64,000 bases of DNA, taken from assembly GCA_964498125.1 (NCBI GenBank), contig CAZCGE010000079.1, positions 1 through 64,000 of the forward strand, written 5' to 3'. A program made the translations under genes and the position numbers. Source of the stretch: CAMDBL01 sp964498125 (GTDB lineage Bacteria; Pseudomonadota; Alphaproteobacteria; Rhizobiales; Hyphomicrobiaceae). Below are positions 43,307-51,137 of this stretch, one piece after another. A model generated the notes under the pieces. That model was not told the DNA's origin and made no database searches. It saw only the letters and a program-made list of their open reading frames with translations. The stretch's first letter is position 1, and each line of letters begins with the position of its first letter.

Positions 43307-43451
43307 GGGGTCAGACCCCTCGCACGATAGCCCGTGTGCCGGTGTCTGACCTCTGGTCAGACACCGTGGCACCGGTCTCGCAACGGTGTCTGACAGGATG
43401 TCAGACACCATGGGCACGGTCTCACATCAATGTCTGACGCAATGTCAGACA
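43307..43451. repeat. Cluster of GTCTGAC/GTCAGAC palindromes
   Basis: GGGGTCAGACCCC at 43307-43319; GGTGTCTGACC/GGTCAGACACC (43341-43351 and 43355-43365); GGTGTCTGACA/TGTCAGACACC (43385-43395 and 43399-43409); TGTCTGAC/GTCAGACA (43431-43438 and 43444-43451). Four palindromes in 145 bp directly before the SDR gene start. They resemble repetitive extragenic palindromes; the spacing does not fit a simple operator array. Confidence 0.8.
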
Positions 43452-43466
43452 CCCCTTGGGCACCAC

Positions 43467-44237
43467 ATGACGACTGATCGTTTTGCGCTGAATGGCCGCG
43501 CGGCCTTGGTGACGGGCGCCTCCTCCGGGCTCGGCCGTCATTTTGCGCGCGTACTGGCTGGGGCTGGCGCCAAAGTCGCCCTGGCCGCCCGCCGGCTCGA
43601 TCGGCTCGAGGCGCTGGCCACAGAGATCGGCGATGCTGGCGGCCAAGCCGTGGCGGTTGCCCTCGATGTCACCGATCCGGCCTCGGTCAAAACCGCGTTC
43701 AATGCCGCCGAAGCCGCACTCGGCCCCGTCAGTATCGTCGTCAATAACGCTGGCGTGCCTTCCAGCTCCTGGTTCGTCAAGATCGAGGAAGCGGAATGGC
43801 GCGCCGTCCTCGACGTCAACCTCGACGGCGTGTTCCGGGTCGGGCAGGAGGCCGCCCGACGCATGCAGGCCAAGGGTGGCGGCGGGTCCATCATCAACAT
43901 CGCCTCGATCGCCGGCATTGGCGTGATCAAGGCGCTGGCGCCCTACTGCACGTCCAAGGCCGCCGTCATCCAGCTGACCAAGGTCATGGCGCTGGAACTC
44001 GCCCGCGACAAGATCCGCGTCAATGCCATCGCACCCGGCTATTTCACGACCGAGCTCAACGAGGACTTCCTGCAGAGCGCCGCCGGCCAGAAACTGCTGT
44101 CCAAGGTGGCATTCGAACGCGCCGGCCGCGTGCAGGAATTGGACGGCCCACTCTTGCTGCTGGCGTCCGACGCCGGCTCATTCATGACCGGCAGTGTGCT
44201 GACAGCGGATGGCGGCATGCTGCTGTCGATGGGATGA
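43467..44237 (+). CDS. Short-chain dehydrogenase/reductase
   Basis: A 256-residue SDR. The start at 43467 opens MTTDRFALNGRAALVTG; earlier Met codons lie inside the repeat cluster. Cofactor motif TGASSGLGRHFA, NNAG at about residue 91, catalytic Ser in NIASIAGIG and YCTSK (Tyr, Lys), and the family end GSVLTADGGMLLSMG. It reduces or oxidises a hydroxy/keto group; substrate open. The stop overlaps the next start (ATGA), so it is part of a three-gene operon with the kinase-like and DUF6285 genes. Confidence 0.9.
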   Translation: MTTDRFALNGRAALVTGASSGLGRHFARVLAGAGAKVALAARRLDRLEALATEIGDAGGQAVAVALDVTDPASVKTAFNAAEAALGPVSIVVNNAGVPSSSWFVKIEEAEWRAVLDVNLDGVFRVGQEAARRMQAKGGGGSIINIASIAGIGVIKALAPYCTSKAAVIQLTKVMALELARDKIRVNAIAPGYFTTELNEDFLQSAAGQKLLSKVAFERAGRVQELDGPLLLLASDAGSFMTGSVLTADGGMLLSMG

Positions 44238-45295
44238 GCATGGTGACCGCGGCCGCAGCTGCCCTGGATCTGTCCCGCCTGCCGGCCTGGCTGGCGCCAC
44301 AAATCGGCGCATCCGCTTTACACATCGAGCGCGCGGAGCGCCTCGGCGGCGGCGCCGTGCAGGAAAATTGGGGCATCGACGTCGCCGTTACCGATGGAAC
44401 ACGGCAGGGCGCGCACGGCTGGGTTCTGCGGATCGATGGCCATTCGCGCCTCAGCGTCAGTCTCGATCGGGCAACGGAATTCGCGGTGCTGCAAACCGCT
44501 TACGCCTGCGGCGTTGCAGTGGCCGAGCCCATCGTGCGCTGCGCTGATGCGAGCGTCATCGGCCGCACGTTTCTCATCCAGCGCCGCGCGGCCGGTTCGG
44601 CCCAGGGCCGCAAGCTTGTGCGCGATCGGGCGCTGCCGACCTACGGCGACCGGCTCGCCGAGCGACTGGGTGAAGAATTGGCGCGCATCCATGCTATCGT
44701 GCCGCCTCTGTCCGCGCTCTCAGTGTTGCCCGTTCCCATGCTGCCGCCGGCCCGCGCCGAGGTAGCGAAATTCCGCGCCGCGCTCGACCAGGCCTCTGTG
44801 CCGCGCCCGGCGCTCGAATATGTCCTGGCCTGGCTTGACGCCCATGCTCCAGTCACACGCCGGCTTGGCCTGGTGCACGGCGACTTCCGCACCGGCAACT
44901 ACATGGTCGAGGACGGCAGCTTGACCGCCGTGCTCGATTGGGAGTTCGCGCACTGGGGCGATGCCAACGAGGACATCGGCTGGTTCATGGCGCGCTGCTG
45001 GCGCTTCGGCGGCGACGACCGCCACGCCGGCGGCATTGGCGCGCGGCAGGCTTTCTATCGCGGCTATGAGCGTGCCGCGGGACACGCCATAGACCCGGCT
45101 GCCATCGCCTATTGGGAGATCATGGCCGCGGCGAAGTGGGCGGCCATAGCCGTGCTGCAGGGCGACCGCTTCAGGACGGGCGGCGAGACCTCGATCGAGC
45201 TGGCGCTGACCGGATTGATGGCGCCGGAGATGGAACTCGACGCGCTCGACGGCATCCTGGCGCTGCAGGCCAAAGCCGCTGGAGGGCGCATATGA
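44234..45295 (+). CDS. Aminoglycoside-phosphotransferase-like (APH family) kinase
   Basis: A 353-residue protein starting ATGAGC, overlapping the SDR stop by four bases. Kinase features: nucleotide-loop region ERLGGGAVQENWGIDV, catalytic loop LGLVHGDFRTGNYMV (Asp and Asn) and the metal-binding DWEFAHWGDANEDIGWF. This group (with ACAD10 and FadE36 relatives) often sits with acyl-CoA dehydrogenases and may phosphorylate hydroxy-fatty acyl groups. The stop overlaps the start of the DUF6285 gene by four bases. Confidence 0.85.
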   Translation: MSMVTAAAAALDLSRLPAWLAPQIGASALHIERAERLGGGAVQENWGIDVAVTDGTRQGAHGWVLRIDGHSRLSVSLDRATEFAVLQTAYACGVAVAEPIVRCADASVIGRTFLIQRRAAGSAQGRKLVRDRALPTYGDRLAERLGEELARIHAIVPPLSALSVLPVPMLPPARAEVAKFRAALDQASVPRPALEYVLAWLDAHAPVTRRLGLVHGDFRTGNYMVEDGSLTAVLDWEFAHWGDANEDIGWFMARCWRFGGDDRHAGGIGARQAFYRGYERAAGHAIDPAAIAYWEIMAAAKWAAIAVLQGDRFRTGGETSIELALTGLMAPEMELDALDGILALQAKAAGGRI

Positions 45296-45654
45296 AGGTC
45301 AAGCGGTTATCGGCCGACACCTTGATCGACCTGGCAATCGAGACGCTGCGCCGCGACATTCTCGCCGATGCGTCACCCGACAAGCGCTATGCCGGCGCCA
45401 TGATCGCCAATGCCCTCGAGATCGCCCGCCGCGAAATCACGACCGACGGGGATTCCGCACAATGGGCATTGCTCGACGTCATCTACGATGATGGAGAAGG
45501 CAGTCTCGAACAGCTTGCCGCCGACATTCGGTCCGGCAGACTCGACGGAGCAAAGCTCGACTTGGCGGAAAAATTGCGCCAGCTGGTCATTGCCGAGCTG
45601 AAGATCTGCAATCCTCGCTTCCTCGACAGTCGGCTGGCCAAGAAGCCGGACTGA
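45292..45654 (+). CDS. DUF6285 protein
   Basis: A 120-residue protein. ATG at 45292 overlaps the kinase stop and GGAGGG precedes it. Sequence ADTLIDLAIETLRRDILADASPDKRYAGAMIANALEIARRE matches DUF6285, which is regularly found next to APH-like kinases and acyl-CoA dehydrogenases. Probably a partner or regulator of the kinase; exact role unknown. Confidence 0.75.
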   Translation: MKVKRLSADTLIDLAIETLRRDILADASPDKRYAGAMIANALEIARREITTDGDSAQWALLDVIYDDGEGSLEQLAADIRSGRLDGAKLDLAEKLRQLVIAELKICNPRFLDSRLAKKPD

Positions 45655-45671
45655 TCAGCCGGCCGCGCAGT

Positions 45672-45782
45672 CTAGTACCCGATCGCGGAATTGAGTGCCA
45701 CATTTCGTGGCACGAAAATGCAGCGTGAATCGGGGACTTAACAAGAAGGCTAGTATCAGCCATTTTTGATGGCGGGTACTAG
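45672..45782. repeat. Short inverted-repeat element with a terminal hairpin
   Basis: CTAGTACCCG at 45672-45681 and its exact reverse complement CGGGTACTAG at 45773-45782 bracket 111 bp. At the right end CTAGTATCAGCCAT / ATGGCGGGTACTAG (45750-45763 and 45769-45782) forms a hairpin with a TTTTG loop, and TGCCAC / GTGGCA forms another inside (45696-45712). No flanking target duplication seen. It may be a MITE-like element or a terminator after the DUF6285 gene. Confidence 0.55.
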
Positions 45783-45920
45783 GTGCAAGGCACCCGGCGA
45801 AATCTGTATGCCATTGCCCAAGTCACGAACGCGCCGCCGCGCGGGCATTCGTGCTCAGATGACCAGTGAACGAGCACGGCAGGCGCGCCAGCGCGATAAT
45901 TTCCGTCAAGCCTGCTTGCC

Positions 45921-47027
45921 TCAACCTCCGCTGACCTGTTGCGGTGTCGCGACCTGCTCGGCGACTATTGGCTCCGGTTCCGGCCGTGCCACGGGCTCGG
46001 GCTGTGCGGCGGGACGCAGATATTTTGCCGTCAGATCCACCGTCTCTCTTCGCCCGATATCGGCCTTGTGCTGCTCGAGCCACTGTCCAGCCTCACTGCG
46101 GCCGGCACTATGCAGATAGCTGAAGATATTCGCGTCCGGCTTGATCTTGCTGTCGGAGCCGAGCAATGCTGTATAGGCGCCGGCCTCGATCAGATGGAAA
46201 CGATGTCGCGCCAAGTGCCTGAGTCGCCCCTTGCGCTTTGGCCAGGCGCCACATACCGCCTCACGGGCTGTTTCTATAACGTGCACATCGCGCAGCAGCG
46301 GCGCGTTGAACGTGAGGCGGTAGGCATGCTCAGTGATGTCGGGCATGGTGGTCGGCAGGCCCGCTCGCGTCAGCGGGTTGAGCTGTACGATCAGCGTGTC
46401 TTGCACCGGGCTTTCCAGCACCAGGTTGACGATGTCCGGATTGGCTGAGAAGCCGCCGTCCCAGTATGCGACGCCGTCGATCTCGACGGCATGATGCATG
46501 CTTGGCAGGCAGGCAGACGCCAGGACCGTGTCGACCGTGATTTCGTGGCGGCGAAACAACCGCGGGGCACCGGTCGTGACGGCAGTTGCCGCGATCAGCA
46601 ACTCGATGGATGGCGACGCTCGCAACTTTTCAAAGTCGATATGTTTGATCAGCAACTGACGCAGCGGATCAAAGCCGAGTGGATTGAGATCGTAAGGGCT
46701 CCACAAGCTTGCGACCCGTGCCAGCGAGGGCGAGCGCGACAGCCCATTCAGAAAAGGATTCAGGCGGATGAATTCGGGCATGCCCGCCTGCACCACCGCA
46801 TCCCAGACGTCCCTGAGCTTGGCCTGCGCGGCGGGCCGTCCGCCTTCGGCAAGCCCTGCAGCCAACGCCACCGCATTGACGGCGCCCGCGCTGGTGGCGC
46901 TGACCCAGCCCAGGTCGAGAGAGTCTTCTTCCAATAGCCGATCGAGCACGCCCCACGTGAACGCGCCGTGCGCGCCGCCGCCTTGGAGCGCAAGATTGAG
47001 TTTCTGCCGCCTCTTCGCAAACCACAA
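45921..47027 (-). CDS. Patatin-like phospholipase family protein
   Basis: A 368-residue protein. The oxyanion loop LQGGGAHGAFTWGVLDRLLEE (GGGAHG at residues 16-21) and nucleophile elbow SATSAGAVNAVALAAG (Ser46; the first Gly of GxSxG is Ala) are clear, as is the catalytic Asp in VAYWDGGFSANPD. A basic region after residue 230 and a Pro-rich tail (PEPVARPEPEPIV) follow. It cleaves acyl esters of membrane lipids or triglycerides. Divergent from nothing near; convergent with the region at 45782. Confidence 0.85.
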   Translation of the reverse strand: MWFAKRRQKLNLALQGGGAHGAFTWGVLDRLLEEDSLDLGWVSATSAGAVNAVALAAGLAEGGRPAAQAKLRDVWDAVVQAGMPEFIRLNPFLNGLSRSPSLARVASLWSPYDLNPLGFDPLRQLLIKHIDFEKLRASPSIELLIAATAVTTGAPRLFRRHEITVDTVLASACLPSMHHAVEIDGVAYWDGGFSANPDIVNLVLESPVQDTLIVQLNPLTRAGLPTTMPDITEHAYRLTFNAPLLRDVHVIETAREAVCGAWPKRKGRLRHLARHRFHLIEAGAYTALLGSDSKIKPDANIFSYLHSAGRSEAGQWLEQHKADIGRRETVDLTAKYLRPAAQPEPVARPEPEPIVAEQVATPQQVSGG

Positions 47028-47086
47028 AGTATATGCCTTCCCCGCCGTGAATTCATTTGCTGCAGTGCAGCATCAATGCGGCTCGA

Positions 47087-47860
47087 TCATGTCAGCCGTG
47101 TGAGGGGGATGACAATCGGCATTCCGTCGACAATCGACAGATGCACCTTGATGCCATACGCCTCGGCGATCCACCGGGGCGTCAGGACATCGGTCGGCGG
47201 CGCCAGGGCCAATTGCCGGCCGCCGCTGAGCAGCAGCAGGCGGTGGCAATAGCGCGCGGCGGCACCTAGATCGTGCAGCGCGATAATGATGGAGCGACCT
47301 TTCGTCGCCATGGCCGAGAAGCGCTCGAACACATCGAGCTGATGCGCCGGATCAAGACCCGCGGCCGGCTCGTCGGCGATCAGCGTCTCGGCATCCTGTG
47401 CCAGCGCGCGGGCCAAAAGGACGCGCGCCCGCTCGCCGCCGGACAGCTCCGTGACAGCGCGGTCGGCCAGGTGGACGACATCGGCCCCAGCCATGGCGTG
47501 CGCGATGGCGTCGACATCCGCCGGGCTTTCGGCGGCGGCGAAGCCGCGATGCGGCAGTCGGCCAAGCCCGACCAGAGCCCTGACCGACAGCGACCAGTGT
47601 ACCGTGCGATCCTGCGGCAAAAAGGCAATCCTGCGGCCCAGCCGGCGCCGCTCCCAGGCAGCAATTGGATTGCCATCCAGCGTGATCTGTCCTGCGTCGG
47701 GGCCAAGCAGACCAGCGGCAACCCGCAGCAAAGTCGACTTGCCCGCGCCATTGGCCCCGATCACACCGAGGATCTCGCCGCGCGACAGCGTCATGTTGGC
47801 GTCATGCAACACCGTGCGACCGCCAAGACGGGCGGAAACCCCGCTGAGGACCAGCGTCAT
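47087..47860 (-). CDS. btuD: ABC transporter ATP-binding protein of the B12/iron-chelate importer
   Basis: A 257-residue ATPase. Walker A GANGAGKSTLL, signature LSGGERARVLLARAL and Walker B ETLIADEP, followed by ALHDLGAAARYCHRLLLL. ATG at 47860 overlaps the stop of the permease gene by four bases. The long in-frame extension upstream to 49057 is read-through of another frame and not used. Assigned to cobalamin uptake from the riboswitch and receptor upstream; relatives also carry iron chelates, so the substrate is inferred. Confidence 0.8.
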   Translation of the reverse strand: MTLVLSGVSARLGGRTVLHDANMTLSRGEILGVIGANGAGKSTLLRVAAGLLGPDAGQITLDGNPIAAWERRRLGRRIAFLPQDRTVHWSLSVRALVGLGRLPHRGFAAAESPADVDAIAHAMAGADVVHLADRAVTELSGGERARVLLARALAQDAETLIADEPAAGLDPAHQLDVFERFSAMATKGRSIIIALHDLGAAARYCHRLLLLSGGRQLALAPPTDVLTPRWIAEAYGIKVHLSIVDGMPIVIPLTRLT

Positions 47861-48834
47861 GGCGCGATCTCCCGGCGGGTCTTCAGCACCAGCCAGATGA
47901 AGAACGGCGCACCGATCAGCGCCGTCAGCACACCGAGCTTGATGTCGGAGAAGGGTGCGACAATGCGGATGGCGATGTCGGCGGTAAGGACCAGCGCGGC
48001 CCCACCGAACAGACTTGCCGGCAGCAGGCGGGACGGCGCGCCGCCGACGAGTGGCCGCAGCATGTGCGGCACGATCAGCCCGACGAACCCGATGGTGCCG
48101 GCGATGGCCGATGCGGCGCCGACGGACAATGCAACGCCGGCGACGACACGCAGCCTCAAACCGCGCATATCGACGCCGAGATTGGCCGCCGCCTCCTCGC
48201 CCAGCGTCAGCGCATCGAGCGCGCGGCCCAGAGTCAGCATGAAGACGAGCCCCGCGACCAGGAAGGGTGCGGCGATCCACACGTGCGTCAGGCTGCGATC
48301 GGACAGCGACCCCATCAGCCAGAAGACGATCTCGACGGCGGCAAAGGGATTGGGCGACAGGTTGAGCGCCAGCGTCGTCAAGGCCGTGGCGACGCTGGAG
48401 ATGGCCACGCCAGCGAGGATCAGCGTCAACGTGCCGCCGCGCTCGCCGGCAAGCAGCAGCACCAGCAGCGTCGATGCCGCCGCGCCGATCAGCCCGCCCA
48501 GCGGCAACGCCAGGGGCAATGCCGCGGCCATGCCGGTGTGCAGCATGATGACGGCGCCCAGCGACGCGCCGCCGGAGACGCCGACGATGCCGGGTTCGGC
48601 CAGCGGATTGCGCAGATAACCCTGCAGCACGGCGCCTGCCAGACCCAGCGCGGCGCCGATCAGCCCGCCAAGGAGGGTGCGCGGCAGGCGGATCTCCCAG
48701 AGAATCAGCCGCGCGGCGTCGCCGCCGGGCAGACCATAACCGGCGGGGCCGACCAGAATGCCGGCCAACATCAACAGCACGACCAAGGCGGCGAGCAGGC
48801 CTGTCAGGCGATTTTGCATGCCAATCACCGTCAT
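47857..48834 (-). CDS. btuC: FecCD/BtuC-type ABC permease
   Basis: A 325-residue permease with about ten hydrophobic helices. Family motifs: RLPRTLLGGLIGAALGLAGAVLQGYLRNPLAEPGIVGVSGGASLGAV near the N-terminus and TIGFVGLIVPHMLRPLVGGAPSRLLP in the ATPase-contact loop. ATG at 48834 overlaps the binding protein stop by four bases. Imports cobalamin or an iron chelate across the inner membrane. Confidence 0.8.
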   Translation of the reverse strand: MTVIGMQNRLTGLLAALVVLLMLAGILVGPAGYGLPGGDAARLILWEIRLPRTLLGGLIGAALGLAGAVLQGYLRNPLAEPGIVGVSGGASLGAVIMLHTGMAAALPLALPLGGLIGAAASTLLVLLLAGERGGTLTLILAGVAISSVATALTTLALNLSPNPFAAVEIVFWLMGSLSDRSLTHVWIAAPFLVAGLVFMLTLGRALDALTLGEEAAANLGVDMRGLRLRVVAGVALSVGAASAIAGTIGFVGLIVPHMLRPLVGGAPSRLLPASLFGGAALVLTADIAIRIVAPFSDIKLGVLTALIGAPFFIWLVLKTRREIAP

Positions 48835-49724
48835 CGCGCCCGCTCCGTCGCGAGCAGGTCTGCACGCGCCTGTGCCAGCCGATCGACAGCGCCGATGACG
48901 GCCGGAGACCCGCACAACCAAGTCGGCAACGGCAGGCTGGTCGACGGCGTGCGGGCCAGAACAGCGGCGAGCGCTGGATGCCGCAAATTGTCGGCGGCGG
49001 CCGTGCGAAAGGCCTCCGGCGCGTTGGCGAGCACGATGAGGTCCGGTGGAGCCGCAATCAGGGCCTCGAGCGGCAGCCTGCCCCCCGCCCCCAGCCGGCG
49101 CCGCCCGGCGTCGTTGGCAAGCCCGACCCAACGCATGGCCTCGTCCAACAGGCTGCCGCTGGAAGAAACGAGGCTGCCAACCTGCAGCGCGACCGCGGTC
49201 GGGCGGCGGGAATCGGGTGCGCGCACATCGGCCAAGCGCTGATCGAAGGCCGCGATCATGGCTTCGCCGCGCGCCGGTTCGCCGACGGCGACGGCCAGCA
49301 GGCGGATGGCGGCGCGAATGTCGGTGAAAGTGCTGGCCAGCGGTGTGGTGACCACGCGCCGGCCGAGGCGCTGCAACAGGGCGAGCGTCGCCGGGGTCGA
49401 GAAGGCCGCCGATACGACCAGATCGGCATCGACGGCGAGCACCTCCTCGGCCTCGCCATGCATCAGCCGCACGCCGGACACGCGCCCAGCGATGGCCGAC
49501 ACCGTGGGATCGGCCGCGAGGAAGCTCAGCGCCGCGATGCGCTGCCGCGCCACCAGATCGATGATGATCTGATCGGTGCACAGGTTGAGCGAGACGATGC
49601 GCCGCGGTTTGGGCAGTTCGCTCGGCTGCGCCGACAGAGGTCCGGTCGCCACAGCCAGCAGCGCGAGGCTCGCAGCCAGCACGCGAGGTGCGGCACTGAT
49701 TGGGAGCCGTGCGAGCGAGACCAT
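48831..49724 (-). CDS. btuF: Periplasmic substrate-binding protein of the B12/iron-chelate ABC importer
   Basis: A 297-residue protein. The start MVSLARLPISAAPRVLAASLALLAVATGPLSAQ is a signal peptide with a GGCGGAAG ribosome site. The BtuF/FecB domain shows RIVSLNLCTDQIIIDLVA, DADLVVSAAF and PPDLIVLANAPE. It delivers cobalamin to BtuCD; iron chelate is an alternative substrate. First gene of the overlapping ABC trio. Confidence 0.8.
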   Translation of the reverse strand: MVSLARLPISAAPRVLAASLALLAVATGPLSAQPSELPKPRRIVSLNLCTDQIIIDLVARQRIAALSFLAADPTVSAIAGRVSGVRLMHGEAEEVLAVDADLVVSAAFSTPATLALLQRLGRRVVTTPLASTFTDIRAAIRLLAVAVGEPARGEAMIAAFDQRLADVRAPDSRRPTAVALQVGSLVSSSGSLLDEAMRWVGLANDAGRRRLGAGGRLPLEALIAAPPDLIVLANAPEAFRTAAADNLRHPALAAVLARTPSTSLPLPTWLCGSPAVIGAVDRLAQARADLLATERAR

Positions 49725-49978
49725 CTTCCGCCTTTCATGCTGGGCGTATGCAGCCACGACATAGCACAGCAAAGTTCGGGGGGATGATCGAGGAGGTCGG
49801 TTCAGCGCAGCTGGTGCTCGGCTGACTCCAGGCGAAGGTGATCCCGTCGGGGCGAGCGCGGTGGCGCGGGGTCCGACAGCGCTGGGCAAGACCTTGTCGG
49901 ACCTTGGCCCGCGGCCTCGCTCCGACCTACGCCGCCGTTTCGTGCACCAGGGTAGCGACCGCGCCAGCCTCCACGCCG

Positions 49979-51016
49979 CTACGACCGGCCGGCCTCGTCG
50001 AGGAAGGCTTGCACCGCCTCGAACAGCATCAGCCGGTTCTTCTCCATGATGATGGTATGCGTGCCCTCGGGCAGCATGACATAACGCTTGCCGGGCGAGT
50101 TGACGAGGAGGGGGAACAGCGTCTGGGCCATGTAGGGCGGCAGATCGCGATCCCACTCCGCGTGCACCAGCAGCGTCGGCACCGTGATCCTGGCCGGATC
50201 ATAGTAGGCCTTGCCGGCGGCCCAGAATTCCTGGCCGTCCTGCACTACGCCGTTCGGCGCACGCAGGAACTGCGGGCTTGCCTTGGCGCCTTCTGGGTCG
50301 GTGGCGTAGGTCGCATCGGCCCACGCGTCGAACCACCCGGCCGGGATCAGCGCCGCCTTCTTGTCCTCGGGCACGCCCGTCAGCCACCGCCCGAGCGCCT
50401 GATCGCGTGTGACTTTCCTGTAGGCGGCAAGCGGTCCCGGTCCGGTCTGCACCAGCGACGCCGTCTGCCGGATCCAGCCAGGTGCGTAGAGCACCAGACG
50501 CTCGACCTTGTCGGCATTCTGCGTCGTGTAGGTGGCCATCGTCACCGTGCCCCACGACCAGCCCATCAGGTTGACGCGGGCGATTTTTCGGCGATCCCGA
50601 ATGAAATCGACGACGGTGCCGATGTCCTTCACGGCGGTATCGCCGCGCACGATCGGCGGATTGGCGGTCGGCTCCTGCGACATCTCCTTCGGCCGGGTCG
50701 ACTTGCCGTAGCCGCGCAGGTCGAGCAGGTAGACGTCGTAGCCGCGCGCCGCGACGTAATCCATCCACGACAGGCCATCGAGCTGCAGATCGAAGGCGGT
50801 CGAGGCGGGATAGGTGGCGCCGTGCACGTAGAGCAGCGTCCGCTCGGGGCGGAAGGTCGTCATATCGGCCGGGCGCTTGTTGCGCACGTAGATCTCGATC
50901 CCCGCATCGGGGGATTTCACCATCATCTCCTCGGTGACGATTTGGGGCGCCTGCGCCGTGGCGGCCGTCGCGTACATGACGGCGGCAAGCACCCCAATGA
51001 GTATCTTCGGTGTCAT
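49979..51016 (-). CDS. Exported alpha/beta hydrolase inside the B12 locus
   Basis: A 345-residue protein with signal peptide MTPKILIGVLAAVMYATAATAQA; GGGAG lies six bases before this ATG, and an earlier ATG six bases upstream has no room for the SD. Alpha/beta hydrolase motifs: YVHGATYPAS (oxyanion region), LMGWSWGTVTM (nucleophile Ser), LLVHAEWDRDLPP (Asp) and LPEGTHTII (His). It lies between the receptor and binding protein genes on the same strand, so it may act on the vitamin or on a carrier at the outer membrane, but this is inference; gaps of 121 and 254 bp make independent transcription possible. Confidence 0.75.
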   Translation of the reverse strand: MTPKILIGVLAAVMYATAATAQAPQIVTEEMMVKSPDAGIEIYVRNKRPADMTTFRPERTLLYVHGATYPASTAFDLQLDGLSWMDYVAARGYDVYLLDLRGYGKSTRPKEMSQEPTANPPIVRGDTAVKDIGTVVDFIRDRRKIARVNLMGWSWGTVTMATYTTQNADKVERLVLYAPGWIRQTASLVQTGPGPLAAYRKVTRDQALGRWLTGVPEDKKAALIPAGWFDAWADATYATDPEGAKASPQFLRAPNGVVQDGQEFWAAGKAYYDPARITVPTLLVHAEWDRDLPPYMAQTLFPLLVNSPGKRYVMLPEGTHTIIMEKNRLMLFEAVQAFLDEAGRS

Positions 51017-51137
51017 GGTCATCTCCCTGATAGATTTCTGATTGAGCACGTGCTTTCGCAAACATCAGGATGGGCTCTGCTCATGCAAGGCGCAATGCCA
51101 AATCACCAGTGACGCAGGCTGGAAACGCAGTGCCGGC

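Noticed and set aside
43796..44233. In-frame upstream extension of the APH-like kinase
   Set aside because: It lies inside the SDR gene in another frame; Arg-rich composition, no ribosome site.
47861..49057. Long in-frame upstream extension of the ABC ATPase frame
   Set aside because: It runs antisense-free but out of frame through the permease gene; the ATPase start at 47860 has an ATGA overlap and a normal N-terminus.
49725..49978. Second riboswitch before btuF
   Set aside because: No B12 box (GCCACTG) or conserved core found in this gap.
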